A stretch of DNA of 64,000 nt from Ursus arctos (taxonomy: Eukaryota > Chordata > Mammalia > Carnivora > Ursidae), in contig NW_026622919.1 in assembly GCF_023065955.2 (NCBI RefSeq), positions 1,562,501 through 1,626,500 on the forward strand, read 5' to 3'. Below, piece after piece: positions 13,901 to 25,399 of the stretch. The position numbers were made by a program, and so were the translations under genes. Positions within the stretch are counted from its first letter, which is position 1. Each line of letters begins with the position of its first letter. Under the pieces are notes generated by a model. The model was not told the DNA's origin, did not search any database, and was given only the letters and a program-made list of their open reading frames with translations.

Positions 13901-13953
13901 CCCCGCTCGGGCGCTGGACGCCTCCCCGCTCGGGCGCTGGACGCCTCCCCGCC
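13901..13953. repeat. 23-bp tandem duplication in a small CpG island
   Basis: Two perfect copies of a 23-bp unit starting CCCCGCTCGGGCGCTGG (13901-13923 and 13924-13946) are followed by the first bases of a third. They sit in a CpG-rich patch, 13860-14060. Confidence 0.9.
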
Positions 13954-14049
13954 AGGCCCGCGCGGCCCCGCGGCCATCGCAGCGCCCCCCAGCTCCTCCA
14001 GCACGGCCCAGGTCCCCCGTGGCCTGTCCCCCGGCGGCAGCCGCTCGCA

Positions 14050-14165
14050 GGGCCACGGGAGGCAGTGATATTATATATGGAAACAAACAGGGGCGGCCCA
14101 CTGTCAAACAGACCTGCGTGATCTAAACGGTATATTATCCCATAAAAACGTCAGCGGGCAGAGTG
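14050..14165. promoter_or_regulatory. AT-rich conserved-looking intronic element
   Basis: Directly beside a small CpG-rich patch, the sequence switches to GATATTATATATGGAAAC and GTATATTATCCCATAAAAACG, separated by a MEIS-like CTGTCAAA. The sharp change in composition suggests constrained regulatory DNA rather than repeat. No specific function can be assigned. Confidence 0.35.
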
Positions 14166-15595
14166 TCAGAACCGAGGTGGAGTGCAGCCCCACGCGTGCG
14201 GCTCTCGAGGGCCCACCTTCTCGGCGGGGCTGGGGGAGGGGGGGGCCGCAGGACAGTTTCTAGACGCCACGTCCAGGCTTTGATTTTGTTGCGATCCCCA
14301 GTCTTTGGTGTGAGAAAGGAGGCCCCAGAGGTAAATGGGGACCGGGGACCCGGGAGCTGTTCCCTGGTGGACGAGTGGGGGTGGGGGGACATCAGAGTGA
14401 GTCGCCTATTTGCCCAACAGGGTGCGAGCTGGGCACCCTGACACCCCGAGGCCACACGTGGAGAAGGTAATGTGATGCCGCAGGAGGACCTGGCGGGGCG
14501 GGGGGGGGGGGGCTGTCTCCACGGGGCACCCGGAGAGGCCACCCCTCCAGGAGGCTGCCGGCGGCCGCCGCTTTGAGAACCTTCTCTGGACAGGTGATGA
14601 TGAGCCAGGCTGTCCTTCGGAGGGGCCTAGGGCGTCTGTCCCTGGGGGATGGTTTCTTCTCAGAAGCTGCCAGAAGTCTCTCCCAGGCTGCATGCAGATC
14701 AAGCTGGCTCAGGCAAGGACTGACGTGAGGCTGGGAGAAGGCACCACGCCAAAGCTGTGAAGGGTCTTCTCGTGGGACTCCCTGACAGAGACCAGCCAGG
14801 GGGCCAGGCAGGGCCCTGGCATCCCTGCCACACTGGCCCTCGAGGAGGAGACCAGGGCCCCTCTGAGAAGGCCATGCTGAAGGAAGGCCCGAACTGTGGG
14901 CTGAAATCAGGGGGAAGGGGGCTGCTGGTGGGACTCCCCAGGGACTCTGGTCACACCAATCAAGGCAGCTGCCACACAGGATCCAGGGGTGCAGGGCAGC
15001 TCCCCACTGCTGGGGCCCAGAGGCCTGTCCCAGGAGGCAAGCAAGGGGGGCTCCAAGGGGGTGGTGACCAAGGCCCCTCTCTGCCCACCTGGAAAGCACT
15101 CATTCCCAGCACCCCCGGCTGCAATTCTCTTGGTGCTTAGGAATCCCTCCCACCCCCTGGAGCTGGTCCAGGGGTATCCTGGGAAGTGTAGTCTTTCAGG
15201 AGTTAGGAGGGCCTGCAGGGATTTCCGGGGGCGGTCCACTAAGGAACAACCGAGGAAGACACCAAAGGGGATTACCCTGACCCTAATCCCTGGATGGAAA
15301 CCTAACATTCCTGGAAGTGGCTGAATGTAGACATCTGCTGCCTGAAGACACCAGCCAACGCTGCAGTTCCTTCCTCGGGTCTTCCCGCAGTGGCTTCTCT
15401 AGCCAGCCGACCGAGCTCTTATTTTGGTGGGGAGACCTGGGAACTCCCTAGAGAGGAAAGACCTCCACCGAAGTGTTCCCCCCCCCCAACCTTCTCTGAC
15501 CACTGACCGCAGACACCAGGAGAGAGAAGCGCCGGCCAGGGGACGGGGTGCTACCTGCCCAGCTCTCGCCGAGGCTGCCGCACATCCCGCACACT
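14166..15595. other. Intronic sequence, no gene seen
   Basis: Mostly GC-rich, with a G-run at 14498-14511. No exon, repeat family or regulatory cluster recognised. Confidence 0.5.
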
Positions 15596-16480
15596 CCGGC
15601 ACATTATTTATGCTCACAGCCCGCTCTGATGACACATGTAAGTTGGCAGCGAACATCCTATCAACTTGCTGGAGTGTATCTTGATTGTTAAAACACACTC
15701 TTAAAGGTGTACGATCATTTATCAAATTAAAATAGGCGCACCTAGCCTGTCTCTTTTCTGCCTCCCCTGACCGCCCCCCCCCAGCACCCTGCAGCCTCCC
15801 TCCTCCTTCAGCCTCCCGGGCATCCTGCCCTTGCACCCAGGCCCTCCTCCTGAGCAGGCACTGTCCTGAGCCTCCAGGGATCCCAGGCCCGGGGGCCCCC
15901 TCCCCACCCTGCCCCAGGCCAGGGCAAACCCACTAATCGCCAAGAAGTGACAAACGCCAGAAGCCCGGCCAATTAAATTTAAACTCATGCAAAGCTCAGT
16001 GGCCAGTAAATTATTATTTTTATTAGCTTGAACCAAGTTCCCGTAAGAGAGAAAGTCAACTTGCTCCCATGAATGGCTCTTGTATAATTTATTTAACTCT
16101 GTGCTCTTTGCCAAAGCCTGGAATATTTTTAGCTCGTTCTGTTGTTGGATTTGGCTTTTTTATGTGTGTTTCTGAGGGGTATTTTTAGCCTCATCCGTGT
16201 TATTCTAACAGACTCCTATGCGTTCGGTCCTGCCTGTGCGGGCTGTTGAACCCAGTCTCGAGGCAGAGGAGGGAGATTTCTAAGAATAACCGGGGAGCGT
16301 TTGGGGGTGCGTGTGTTTTCCAGGGGAGATGTGCTATCTGTACGAGGCCACTCCCTGCCTCGCTGGCTAATTTGTTTTATTACTCACGTGACCTGAATAT
16401 TCCTATAGGAATATCCTTATAGGCGATAATCAGACATGGGCAGCACAAGCCCCACTGAGAAAAAACCCACATTCCAAAAA
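15596..16480. promoter_or_regulatory. Large AT-rich regulatory-looking island in the BAHCC1 intron
   Basis: About 0.9 kb of non-repetitive, AT-rich sequence in a GC-rich intron, interrupted by a C-rich stretch at about 15760-15920. Visible motifs are two copies of the MEF2-like TATTTTTAG (16124-16132 and 16180-16188), several TTTAAT/ATTAAA homeodomain-type cores, two copies of TCAACTTGCT (15661 and about 16056), an E-box CACGTG at 16385-16390 and a perfect 18-bp palindrome at 16397-16414. I know no interspersed repeat with this make-up. A transcriptional enhancer is the best reading. Confidence 0.45.
16397..16414. repeat. Perfect 18-bp palindrome ATATTCCTATAGGAATAT
   Basis: The two 9-base halves are exact reverse complements with no spacer. 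A further CCTTATAGG follows at once, repeating the core. Such a symmetric site may bind a dimeric factor. Confidence 0.85.
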
Positions 16481-17229
16481 TGGCTTCGGAGGGGCGGGCA
16501 GGGCGGCTGTGGCCGGGCTGGTCTACGCGGCCGCCGGATTCCCGGGGCTCTGCAGCAGGGCGGCCGCTTTGATGTCTGGTTTTGTCACTTCTAGAGCGGG
16601 ATGGGTAGAATCTTCAGAAAGTAACTCTTTTCACACCTACTTAATGCTGTAACTGTTGCAGAAACACCGCGGTGTCATTGACTTAATGAGGTATTTACGA
16701 AAATGTATTTTTTTCTTTACAAAAAAATATCACATGATGAGGGAGGGGGAACCTTTGATGGGGTCTTTTCACACTAGGAAATTATCTTTTCTCCTCCAGT
16801 GTGTTTTGCTTTCTTTCTTTTCGAGGCTGGCGATCAGAGGCGCATGCAGCAGGGAAGAAGTTTGCTGTACTCCCAACAGAAGGGACCAGCCGCCCTGTTT
16901 ATTCCCAGTGCCTGGGGCCCGCGGCACCTGGCTTCCAGGCCGGGCCACTTACGCCCCAAAAGAGACAAGAGAAGAGGCAGAGAGGAGAAGCCAACCCACA
17001 GCCAGGCTGCGGAAACCAGCTCCTCTGCCTGCCTTGGGTAGAGGCCCGGTGGTTCTCGAAGGCTCGGCCTGAGGGGGGATGGACAGAGAAGGATGGAGGA
17101 CAGGAGCTGACCGGCCGGAAGAGGGGGTGGGGACCGGCTTCTCCCAGGCCGGGCCGCCTCTTTTTTAAACGCGCCCGGGAGAGGCGCGGTCCCCAACCGC
17201 TCCAGGCAGTAGTGCTGATGAAAAATCTT
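16481..17229. other. Mixed intronic sequence, no gene seen
   Basis: A short CpG-rich patch at about 16485-16570 is followed by AT-rich then GC-rich sequence. No splice-flanked open frame resembles a known protein. Confidence 0.45.
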
Positions 17230-17480
17230 GGGTTGATGCGTTGTTGATTTTCCTTTTTTTTCCCCCTAGATTTCACAGCTTTGCCTCCGGACCATCTGTA
17301 TTAGAGACAAAATCTAACACTGCACTAAAAATAATGATTCCAAACATTTTAATTGCACCTTGTGGTGACAAGGTTACTGGAACAGCGCTTTACCATAAAA
17401 CCCTACAGCCCGGTGATAAAGCTACCCGCACTTTCATTTTTAGAAAAACAATGGAAGAAACCCTGGAGCCCAACGTCCCA
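17230..17480. promoter_or_regulatory. Conserved-looking AT-rich element
   Basis: Non-repetitive sequence with AAAAATAATGATTCC, TTTTAATTGCACC, GTGATAAAGC and TTTCATTTTTAG. A pyrimidine tract just before it resembles a plus-strand acceptor, but no exon content follows. The 85-codon plus-strand frame over it has no recognisable relatives. Confidence 0.35.
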
Positions 17481-17820
17481 TCAGGGTCCTCAAGCTGACA
17501 TCTTGAAAGCACTGGGTGGGGCGGCACAGGCGGGCGGGCGGGGGCAGGGAGCCCCTTGGCTCAGCCCGGGTGGGTGGGTGGCCGAGCCGGGGATGAGGAG
17601 TCCCGGGAAGCCGGGGACTCCATCCCTGGTGGCTGGATCCCACTCCCCGGTAGACCTGGACGCAGAGGAAGGAGCTTCGGAGCGATTTTTCTTTCAGCGG
17701 GGCGGTCGGAACAGGGAGGGGCGGCTGGGCTGCTGGCAGCCTTGGCCTGGCCTGCGGATCGGAGGCCATCCGCGGAAATGGGAAGAAAGTCCGCCAAACT
17801 AGCCATTTGGAAATCCGCAC
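17481..17820. other. GC-rich spacer, nothing recognised
   Basis: It separates two AT-rich elements. It contains GGCGGGCGGGCGG and GGTGGGTGGGTGG runs, able to form G-quadruplexes on the plus strand, and no exon. Confidence 0.4.
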
Positions 17821-18010
17821 ACAAATGGGGAAAAAATGTTTTTAACTTAATTATACTTTTTTTTCTCTCTAAACTAGATCATATATAGATACAGACCAAA
17901 GCAAAGTGATCTGGGGTATAATTCCTTTAAAAAAATTGATGTAGCTAAATTTTAAAAACCAACACAATATTCTGGCTTTCAGCAATTTCAAAAGGCTTTC
18001 AGCGGCAGAC
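17821..18010. promoter_or_regulatory. AT-rich conserved-looking element
   Basis: A TTAACTTAATTATAC core, a TATATATAG stretch, CCTTTAAAAAAATTGATG and a GGGGTATAATTCC OTX-like site occur within 190 bp. It looks like an enhancer-type element; it matches no repeat I recognise. Confidence 0.3.
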
Positions 18011-19039
18011 GCTTCTAGCTGGATGCCCGTTCGGCCAGCCTTTCCGGGCATTAATGGGTCGGACACCTCCAAGCACAATAGGTCTCTCTGGTCCCCCAGG
18101 GGGTGGAAATGGCCTCCAGGAACAGGGAACACGTGGCCCTTCAGCCCCCCTCTGAGGGTGCCCTGGGGACCTCCAGCGCCCTCTAGAGCACCCTGCGTAT
18201 GGGGAGGAGGGCTGGGTCTAGGTCAAGGACACAGACCAGGCCAGCGCCCACCCAGTACCTCCAATCCCACCATGGCCTCTGCTCCAAGAACCACGTGGTC
18301 AAACTTGGAATGAGCAAGACAATGGTCCGGGCCACCCCGACCACATTCCCACCTGACTTGGTGGTGCCTGCATCTGGCAAAAACAGCAGGAAAGGGACAT
18401 GGCGGCTGACCAAGACCTGGTTAAGCTGTGGGTGGATGAGTTGGGACAGGGGAGGCAGCGGAGCCCTGAATGACAGGGAATCCCACCTGGCTGGGCCTCC
18501 CCATTGTAGGATAGCCCTGGGGAAGCTTCAGCGTCAGGGGCCCTTCCGGACCCTTGTTTCTGCACTGCTACTACCTGCCAGGCTAGCGCACAGCGTGTGT
18601 GTGGGGGGGGGGGGGTGCAGCTGCTCCCTCCCCATCCCCCAGCCTGCAGGCTCGGCCTTCCCACCCTCTGCAGGGGCTGCAAGCCCGCAGCCAGAAGAAG
18701 GGGCTGGTAGGGGGGCTGCACTGTCCCTGCAGCCAGCAAGAGCCCGGAGCCTGGAGCAGCAGCCCCCCAGTGTAGGCTGAGTTGGGTGGGCAGCGTCTTC
18801 AAGGCAGGGGCAGGAGAGACACTGAACTTCAGGGACAGCAAGGACAGATATTTTTAAATCACCAATTTCCCAAGCAAGTACGTTTCCTCTTTCGAGTTAT
18901 AAATCTAGAGAGGAGAAAAGAAAAGGACAGAAAGAGGGAACAGCAAGGAAGAGCTAAAGAAGGGCAGCCTTGCCGAGGCACCTCGCCCAGGGCTGAGTCC
19001 AAGAGAGCCGGGGAGCCCAGCCCCTCCACTCCTGCGTCC
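18011..19039. other. Intronic sequence, no gene seen
   Basis: GC-rich, with a GTGTGTG then long G-run at 18595-18616. No exon or repeat family recognised. Confidence 0.45.
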
Positions 19040-19365
19040 ATCTAACTTTCTGAACCTCTCCGTGTTGTAAATGCTAAAAGCCCATTAGTAATTAAGCAAT
19101 TTTGCATATTTTTTCTTTTTAGGAAATTTATGTTTTTCTTTCTGACTGCCCTCCCTTCTGACATTTTTCCTTCTAGCCCGAGTCTTCCATCCGTTTTAAT
19201 CCACACACTAATTGTAATCCCATTAAAGCAGATATAATTTTATTAGTATTCACAGTTCATCAAGCTAGCAATAATAACTGTTACTGCCAAATTAACAAAC
19301 AAACCAAAAAAAGCAGCAAACAGCATTTCTGATGTTTAGAACAAACTGTAAACAAAAGCAAGCCA
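19040..19365. promoter_or_regulatory. Homeodomain-site-rich AT island 5' of the CpG chain
   Basis: Clustered TAAT cores (ATTAGTAATTAAG, CACTAATTG, TTTTATTAGT), an octamer-like TTTTGCATA, an OTX/PITX-type TAATCC (19215-19220), TATAATTTTATT and CAAATTAACAAACAAACC (FOX-like) lie within 320 bp. The density and lack of repeat identity suggest a developmental enhancer. Confidence 0.4.
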
Positions 19366-20139
19366 GCCTTCAAGGTTGACCAGCAGGCCCCCATACCAAG
19401 CCCCAAACCTTATTACTGCAAACTCTGCGGGCTAAGGCCAGTGACCTCCAGGGTCTCCTCGAAGTAGCTACCCCTTGGCTCCCCACTACCTGGCTCTGCT
19501 TCTCCTCTGACCTTGCTCAACAGTAATATCAGAACCGCCCCAGAGGGGTTAGGGTTGCTCGGGAGGCCTGGGTCAGCCCTGCCAAGGACCAACCCTCTCC
19601 AGAAGGGGATCCGAGAGGACAGGAACGCGGGGCGGCCCCGTTCTCTCCTCTTGGAGCAAAGTCGCCGCGCACTCGCCTGCACCGAAATTCCGAGGCGGCC
19701 CCGCGCCGCCCGCAGCCAAGTCGGCGCCCCGCGCTGCCCTCCCCCAGGGCCGCGGGCCGCGGGCCCGGGCCGCGCTCTGGCCACGCTTTGTCCGGCTTTA
19801 GCAGGATACCAGAGGCACTTGTTAAAGCACATGCAGCCCCTGCAAACCCATTCTCACCCTGACACTTCAAGGCTTTATATAGAAACAGGATTTGCTCGTC
19901 TTACACCAGCAGTCCCTATTAACGCTCACCCCGCGCACACACCGCCCTAATCCGCCAGGCCACGGCGCCCCCCGCCCCCAGTCACAACAGCCGTTTTGTT
20001 CCCGCAGAAAGTGCCTCGTTGTCCCAGCCCCGGAATGTCTTAAGGATGTGAATGCAGAATGCAGAAATGAGGTTTCCGGGGAATTTAGTTTTTCTGCAGG
20101 AAGGAGTGGGGGAGGGGGGCAGGAGGGGAAAGCCTTTAT
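19366..20139. other. Intronic sequence grading into the CpG island
   Basis: The first half is mixed in composition. A CpG-rich patch occurs at about 19600-19790, ending near a GGCTTTATATAG AT patch at 19869. No further exon recognised. Confidence 0.4.
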
Positions 20140-20199
20140 TTTTAGCCGGCTCTGGGGCTGCCCTCCGAGACCCCGGGGACCCCGGGGAAGGCCGCTCTA

Positions 20200-21345
<1,146 letters not shown>

Positions 21346-21399
21346 CTTTTCTCCACTTCTCCCATCCCCCCCCCATGCGTCTTTCGGCCCATTCTTTAG

Positions 21400-21870
21400 A
21401 ACCCGCCGCCCCCCATCCCCAACGGGACAAGGCCCCCACCCCCAGCACCGAGCCGGGACCCCGGGCCAGCTCCCCAGAATCCCAGGAGTCTGCGTCCGCC
21501 GCCGGTGTCACCTGGGCGGCCACGCCGCAGTGCTCGGCCTGTCGTCCCCGAGCCGGGAGCTTCCCGGCGAGGCTGGAACAATTACCCCGCCCCCCAATCA
21601 AATTCGCCCAGGATCTTCCTCTGCGGACTGGGGACTTTTGGGCGGGGGGGGCGGGGGATGCTTTGAGAGTCAGAAATTGTTCTCTTTTAGCGCCCCAAAT
21701 CGGCCACAGAATTTCTCCCTGCAGCGCCCGCCCCGGGTCGCCGAGCCAAGTCTGTCTCCCAGCGGCCGCGCAGCCGGGCACGCGGCTTCTGCGGCGGCGG
21801 GCTCGGCACCCCGGCCGCAGAGAGTCGTCCGGGCCCCGCGCCACCCTCGCCCCAGCTCAGGTCCCAGCAG
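21400..21870. promoter_or_regulatory. CpG island
   Basis: CpG-rich block with a central ATTACCCCGCCCCCCAATCAAA site combining GC box and CCAAT box. It lies in the likely BAHCC1 first intron and could be an alternative start region. Confidence 0.55.
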
Positions 21871-22044
21871 ACCCCGGGACTTAGTCATGGTTTTCCACCT
21901 CCCGGGAGAGCCACTTAAAAACACCCCCACCTCCCTTCTTTCCACCCCCACCCAACTAGGGGAGTGCACTTCCAGGCTGAGCGTGGAGCCACCAAGCAGG
22001 CGACAGAAACTGCAAGACCGTGCGCCCGCATGGACCTCTTTCAC

Positions 22045-22425
22045 TTTGCATATTTCCCCTCATTTCCTAAATCTGCATTGTTGTAATGTTTGATCACCTC
22101 CAACAAAAGGAGATGGGGAGGATCAGAATTTTTGATTGTGAACCCTGCAGAAAACCTGATTCCTTTTTTTTTAGCCGTCCCACCGTGACAACAGAGCGAC
22201 TAAGATGTTTTCCATTGCGTGAATACCATTTTAAATTGCTATATTTAATGCTACGGGTTCTACAACGTCTTATTTGCAGACTATTTTGTGTTTGATTTAA
22301 TCTATAACCGAAAACATAATGTATTAAAGTGAATACATATTTGCTCAGCTGATAAGCTTTTTTAATATTTATTCGGAGAACTTTTGCATTGTAAATAAAT
22401 GGGACCTAGACAGAGTTCTCTTTGT
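22045..22425. promoter_or_regulatory. AT-rich conserved-looking element
   Basis: Non-repetitive AT-rich sequence with TTTGATCACCTCC, TTTAAATTGCTATATTTAATG, TTTGATTTAATC, GTGAATACATATTTGC and TTTTTTAATATTTATTC. It separates two CpG islands. An enhancer or boundary role is a guess. Confidence 0.35.
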
Positions 22426-22479
22426 CTCTCAACTTCATACAAAGGGGTTTGGGGGTTCCCTCGCCTCTAGGGATCGCCA

Positions 22480-24170
22480 GCTCTCTCCCCCGGTCTAACA
22501 AATAACTCGGCTCGCGGCCGCTCGGGCCTGCAAAGCAAGCGCCAAGCCGCCGGGGCCCGGGCAGCGCCGGCGAGGGGGCTGCCCGCGCCGGGGTCAGGGG
22601 AGGAGCTGCCTGGGCCGGGGGCCTTGGGGAGGGACAAAGAGAGGGAAGGAGGGGAGGGAGGTCTGGAACCTGCGGCTTCAAAGGCGCCGAGGACCATGAG
22701 CTGCGCCCGCGGGGGTGCGAGGCTTCCCGGCGGCCTCCGGGGAGTCGTGTGTGCTATGCTTTTGTTTTGCGGGGTTTCTTTTTTCCTGTAAGAGATTTCA
22801 GAACTGTCGAGAAAGCGCGAGCTGCTCGCGATTCTCGGGACGCGGGCTCGGCTGCCAGCAGCAATTTTCATCTTCCACCCCCCGCGGGCGGATCGCCGGC
22901 TCACCATCCCGCCAGACTTTTTACGCAGACTGGGGGTGAATTACTGTCGCCCGTCTGTGCAACTGCGATTCTCACAGGGTTGGAGGGACTTTTCTTTGTG
23001 TTCTTTGCTCCGGAAGAGAGGCCTCGTAGCACCTCCAAGTCCGCCGGCGAGCGGCTCCTGGGGCCTGCGGAACCCAGGCGGAGGAAGGCGCGGGGCGGGG
23101 ACGCGCGGCCGCAGCGGCCTGGGCCCTAAGCCGCGGAGCCGTCGCCCGCCAGTCCCTGGGCTCCAAGCCCCCTCCCCCCAGTTCCGGGAGAGCCCGCGGC
23201 AGAGGACCGCGCCGTGGCACAGGCCTGGCGGGTCTAGGGGAGGAAATGGAGCGAAAGCGGCAGAGGGCCGGGGGGCCTCGCGCCGGACGGAGAAATGATG
23301 ACAAGGACATTTTGGAAAGAACCGAACTTCGGAACGCTGGGCTCCTCCCCGGGCTAGCGGGGCTCGGTCCCCAGAGCCACCGTCCCCATTTTGCGTGGCT
23401 CGCGCGCTCCTGAATCTGGAGCTCCTTTAGGTTTGCTTTGGTTTTAGCTAAAGGACTAAAAAAACGCACCGCCGCTTCGGCCGCCCTAGGATTACGAGCA
23501 CCCCTTTCTGTCTGCCTCCTCTGGCGCCGTCTCCCAACGCGTGGGCGCCGTGGGGCCTGCAGACTGGGCTGGAGCCAGGGGCGCACCGCGGCGCGGACTG
23601 CTGGGGCGCCGCGGCAGAACCCGCTCCCTGCGAAACGGCCGCGCCCGCCCCCGCGGGAGAGGACCGAGGGCCGGGGCCGCACCGTAACCAGCGCCCCCAG
23701 GGCGCACTCGCCCACAGATCCCTCCTGGCTGGCCGTGGTCAGAGCCCCGCGCGCTGGCCTCGCTGCCCCCCTTCTTCATCCTCAGCACCCCCCACCCCCC
23801 AGGAAAAGAATTTCTGAAATGTTCTGCAATGAATTAGGCTCTGGAAAGCGAAACCCGAAGAACTCGCATTACCCCTCCCCACCCCGGCCCCTCGCCCGCA
23901 CCCAGCCGGCGGCCGGAAAGCCCCTCTGGTCAGCGGCCCTGGCCGCCTAAGCCACCCCGAGCCGGCCCGTTCCCAGGGCCGCCGAAAGACCGGGCGGAGC
24001 CGACCCGGGGCTGCTCGGGGGAGGGAGCGAGGTGGGGGGCAAACAATCGGGGTTCGTTCGTGGTGCCGCCAGAGCCCGGCTCGCGTTGGCGGCATCCCGG
24101 TCCTCGCCGACTGTCCGCCCGGAGCCACCCGCGCGGTTCGCGCTGGACGCAGCCTGGCGGTCCCTGTCCT
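22480..24170. promoter_or_regulatory. Long composite CpG island
   Basis: Two CpG-dense stretches (22480-22900 and 22990-24170) joined by less dense sequence. A minus-strand donor-like GGATG/GTGAGCC sits at about 22903. Large open frames on both strands reflect GC content only. The size resembles islands over developmental regulators. Confidence 0.6.
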
Positions 24171-24490
24171 GTCGCGATTATTTATTTTTAATGCTGAGTG
24201 TCGATCGAGACAACAAGCGCTCAGAGCAAAGCAAGGACGCGTTACGGGGGGAATTTTAAACCGATCGATAAGATTTTTCAGAGGAAAAAATCGCTCTCAT
24301 ATATAGTCCATCTTTAAGAAAAAAAGCCTACTCGACATTATAACGGAATTTTTAAAAGGGAAGATATATATTTCTTAACATCACAATCCTGAATTTCTCT
24401 TGCTAAAAAGAAAAAAATGTAAATCCCCAAAGCCAAAATAAAAAATAAAATAATAATAAAAATACAAAAACAAAAAAATGAAAGCAATTT
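24171..24490. other. AT-rich block between CpG islands
   Basis: TTATTTATTTTTAATG, AATCGCTCTCATATATAG and a long A-rich tract (24404-24480) are visible. Part of the A-rich tract is low complexity. No gene seen. Confidence 0.4.
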
Positions 24491-24501
24491 CAGTTACTTA
24501 C

Positions 24502-24710
24502 TGGAGGTTGTTTCCTGGATACAATTGAATGCAATACAATTAAATCAGTAAATGTGACTTTGTTTTGTATTCCTATTGGTATTTTCAATGTGCTGACTGT
24601 TGCACTGTAAATGCACCGCTTCCACAACAACGACTCTAGCGAGCCCATCCAGAGCGGCTCTCAAACCTGCAGCCCGGCGCGGCGAGCCACGGGCCCTGCA
24701 TACTAATAAG
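24502..24710 (-). ncRNA. Candidate non-coding first exon (possible BAHCC1 alternative 5' exon or lncRNA)
   Basis: On the minus strand a stretch downstream of a CCAAT-box cluster ends at 24502 in front of GTAAGTAACTG, a strong donor downstream half (the exon side, CCA, is weaker). The stretch is compositionally ordinary and has no long ORF. Its orientation matches BAHCC1, and the acceptor at 20771 could be its partner, making it a non-coding first exon. It could equally belong to an independent lncRNA. The start site is not defined; 24710 is only the edge of the promoter motifs. Confidence 0.35.
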
Positions 24711-24960
24711 CTCGTGCCACTCAGCCCCGAGCAGCGGGCGCGCTGATTGGCCGCGCAGCCCTTCACGGCCGGGAGCTCGTGCCACTCATTCGGCGTAAAC
24801 AGGCCTCCCAATAGGCTGGCGCCGGGCCAGAGAGCTGCCAATCAGGGAGCAGCAGGGCTACTACTGAGCCCAATGGCGCCTAATTCAAGCCAGGCGACTG
24901 CGCAGCTCCTCTGCGCAGATCATTGCTGCTGAATGGGAATGTGGTGGCGCAGGGCGGGAG
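24705..24960. promoter_or_regulatory. CpG-island promoter with four CCAAT boxes and a direct repeat
   Basis: CCAAT/ATTGG boxes occur at 24745-24750, 24808-24812, 24838-24842 and 24870-24874. A 15-bp sequence AGCTCGTGCCACTCA is present twice (24709-24723 and 24774-24788), and a FOX-like GTAAACA is at 24795-24801. Close spacing of NF-Y sites without a TATA box is typical of CpG-island promoters. The nearest downstream donor (24501) indicates minus-strand transcription. Confidence 0.6.
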
Positions 24961-24994
24961 AGGGAGCAAGGAGAGTGGGAGCGCGTGTCCGCGC

Positions 24995-25075
24995 ATAGAG
25001 GGCGGCTTTTTCTTTTTCTTTTCTTTCTTTCTTTCTTTCCTTTTTATTTATTTATTTTTTAAATTTAATCCAGCA
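24995..25075. repeat. Pyrimidine-rich low-complexity tract
   Basis: CTTTTTCTTTTC, (TTTC)n and (TTTA)n units follow one another directly after a CpG-rich promoter block. Confidence 0.75.
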
Positions 25076-25399
25076 GGTCTAACGTTTGGCTTCTGGTGCA
25101 CAGAGGCAGGAAGAAGAAACAGTAACACCGGTGAAGGCAGATGTTGTTGGTTTGTTTTTTTTTAATACCTGGGATCTGTCTGGCAGGTGGCTGAACGCTG
25201 CGCAAGTAGGCCCGAACTCCAGGCATAGAGGCCTCCTCGGGTTGCCGGCCCGTCCACCACTCCGAGACCTTTGCCTGCTCAGACCCAGCTCAGGAATGCC
25301 CGCACGCCCGACGCCTGGGCAGCGCGAGTCCCAGAATCACCTGCCGGGTTGTCTCCTTTCCCTGCCTGCGGATCAGACCTCAGGGAGAGGGTCCTGCAT

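Noticed and set aside
18595..18616. Long G-run as a possible functional G-quadruplex
   Set aside because: A single homopolymer run, with similar runs at 14498, 29443, 58819 and 63379. It looks like ordinary slippage in GC-rich DNA.
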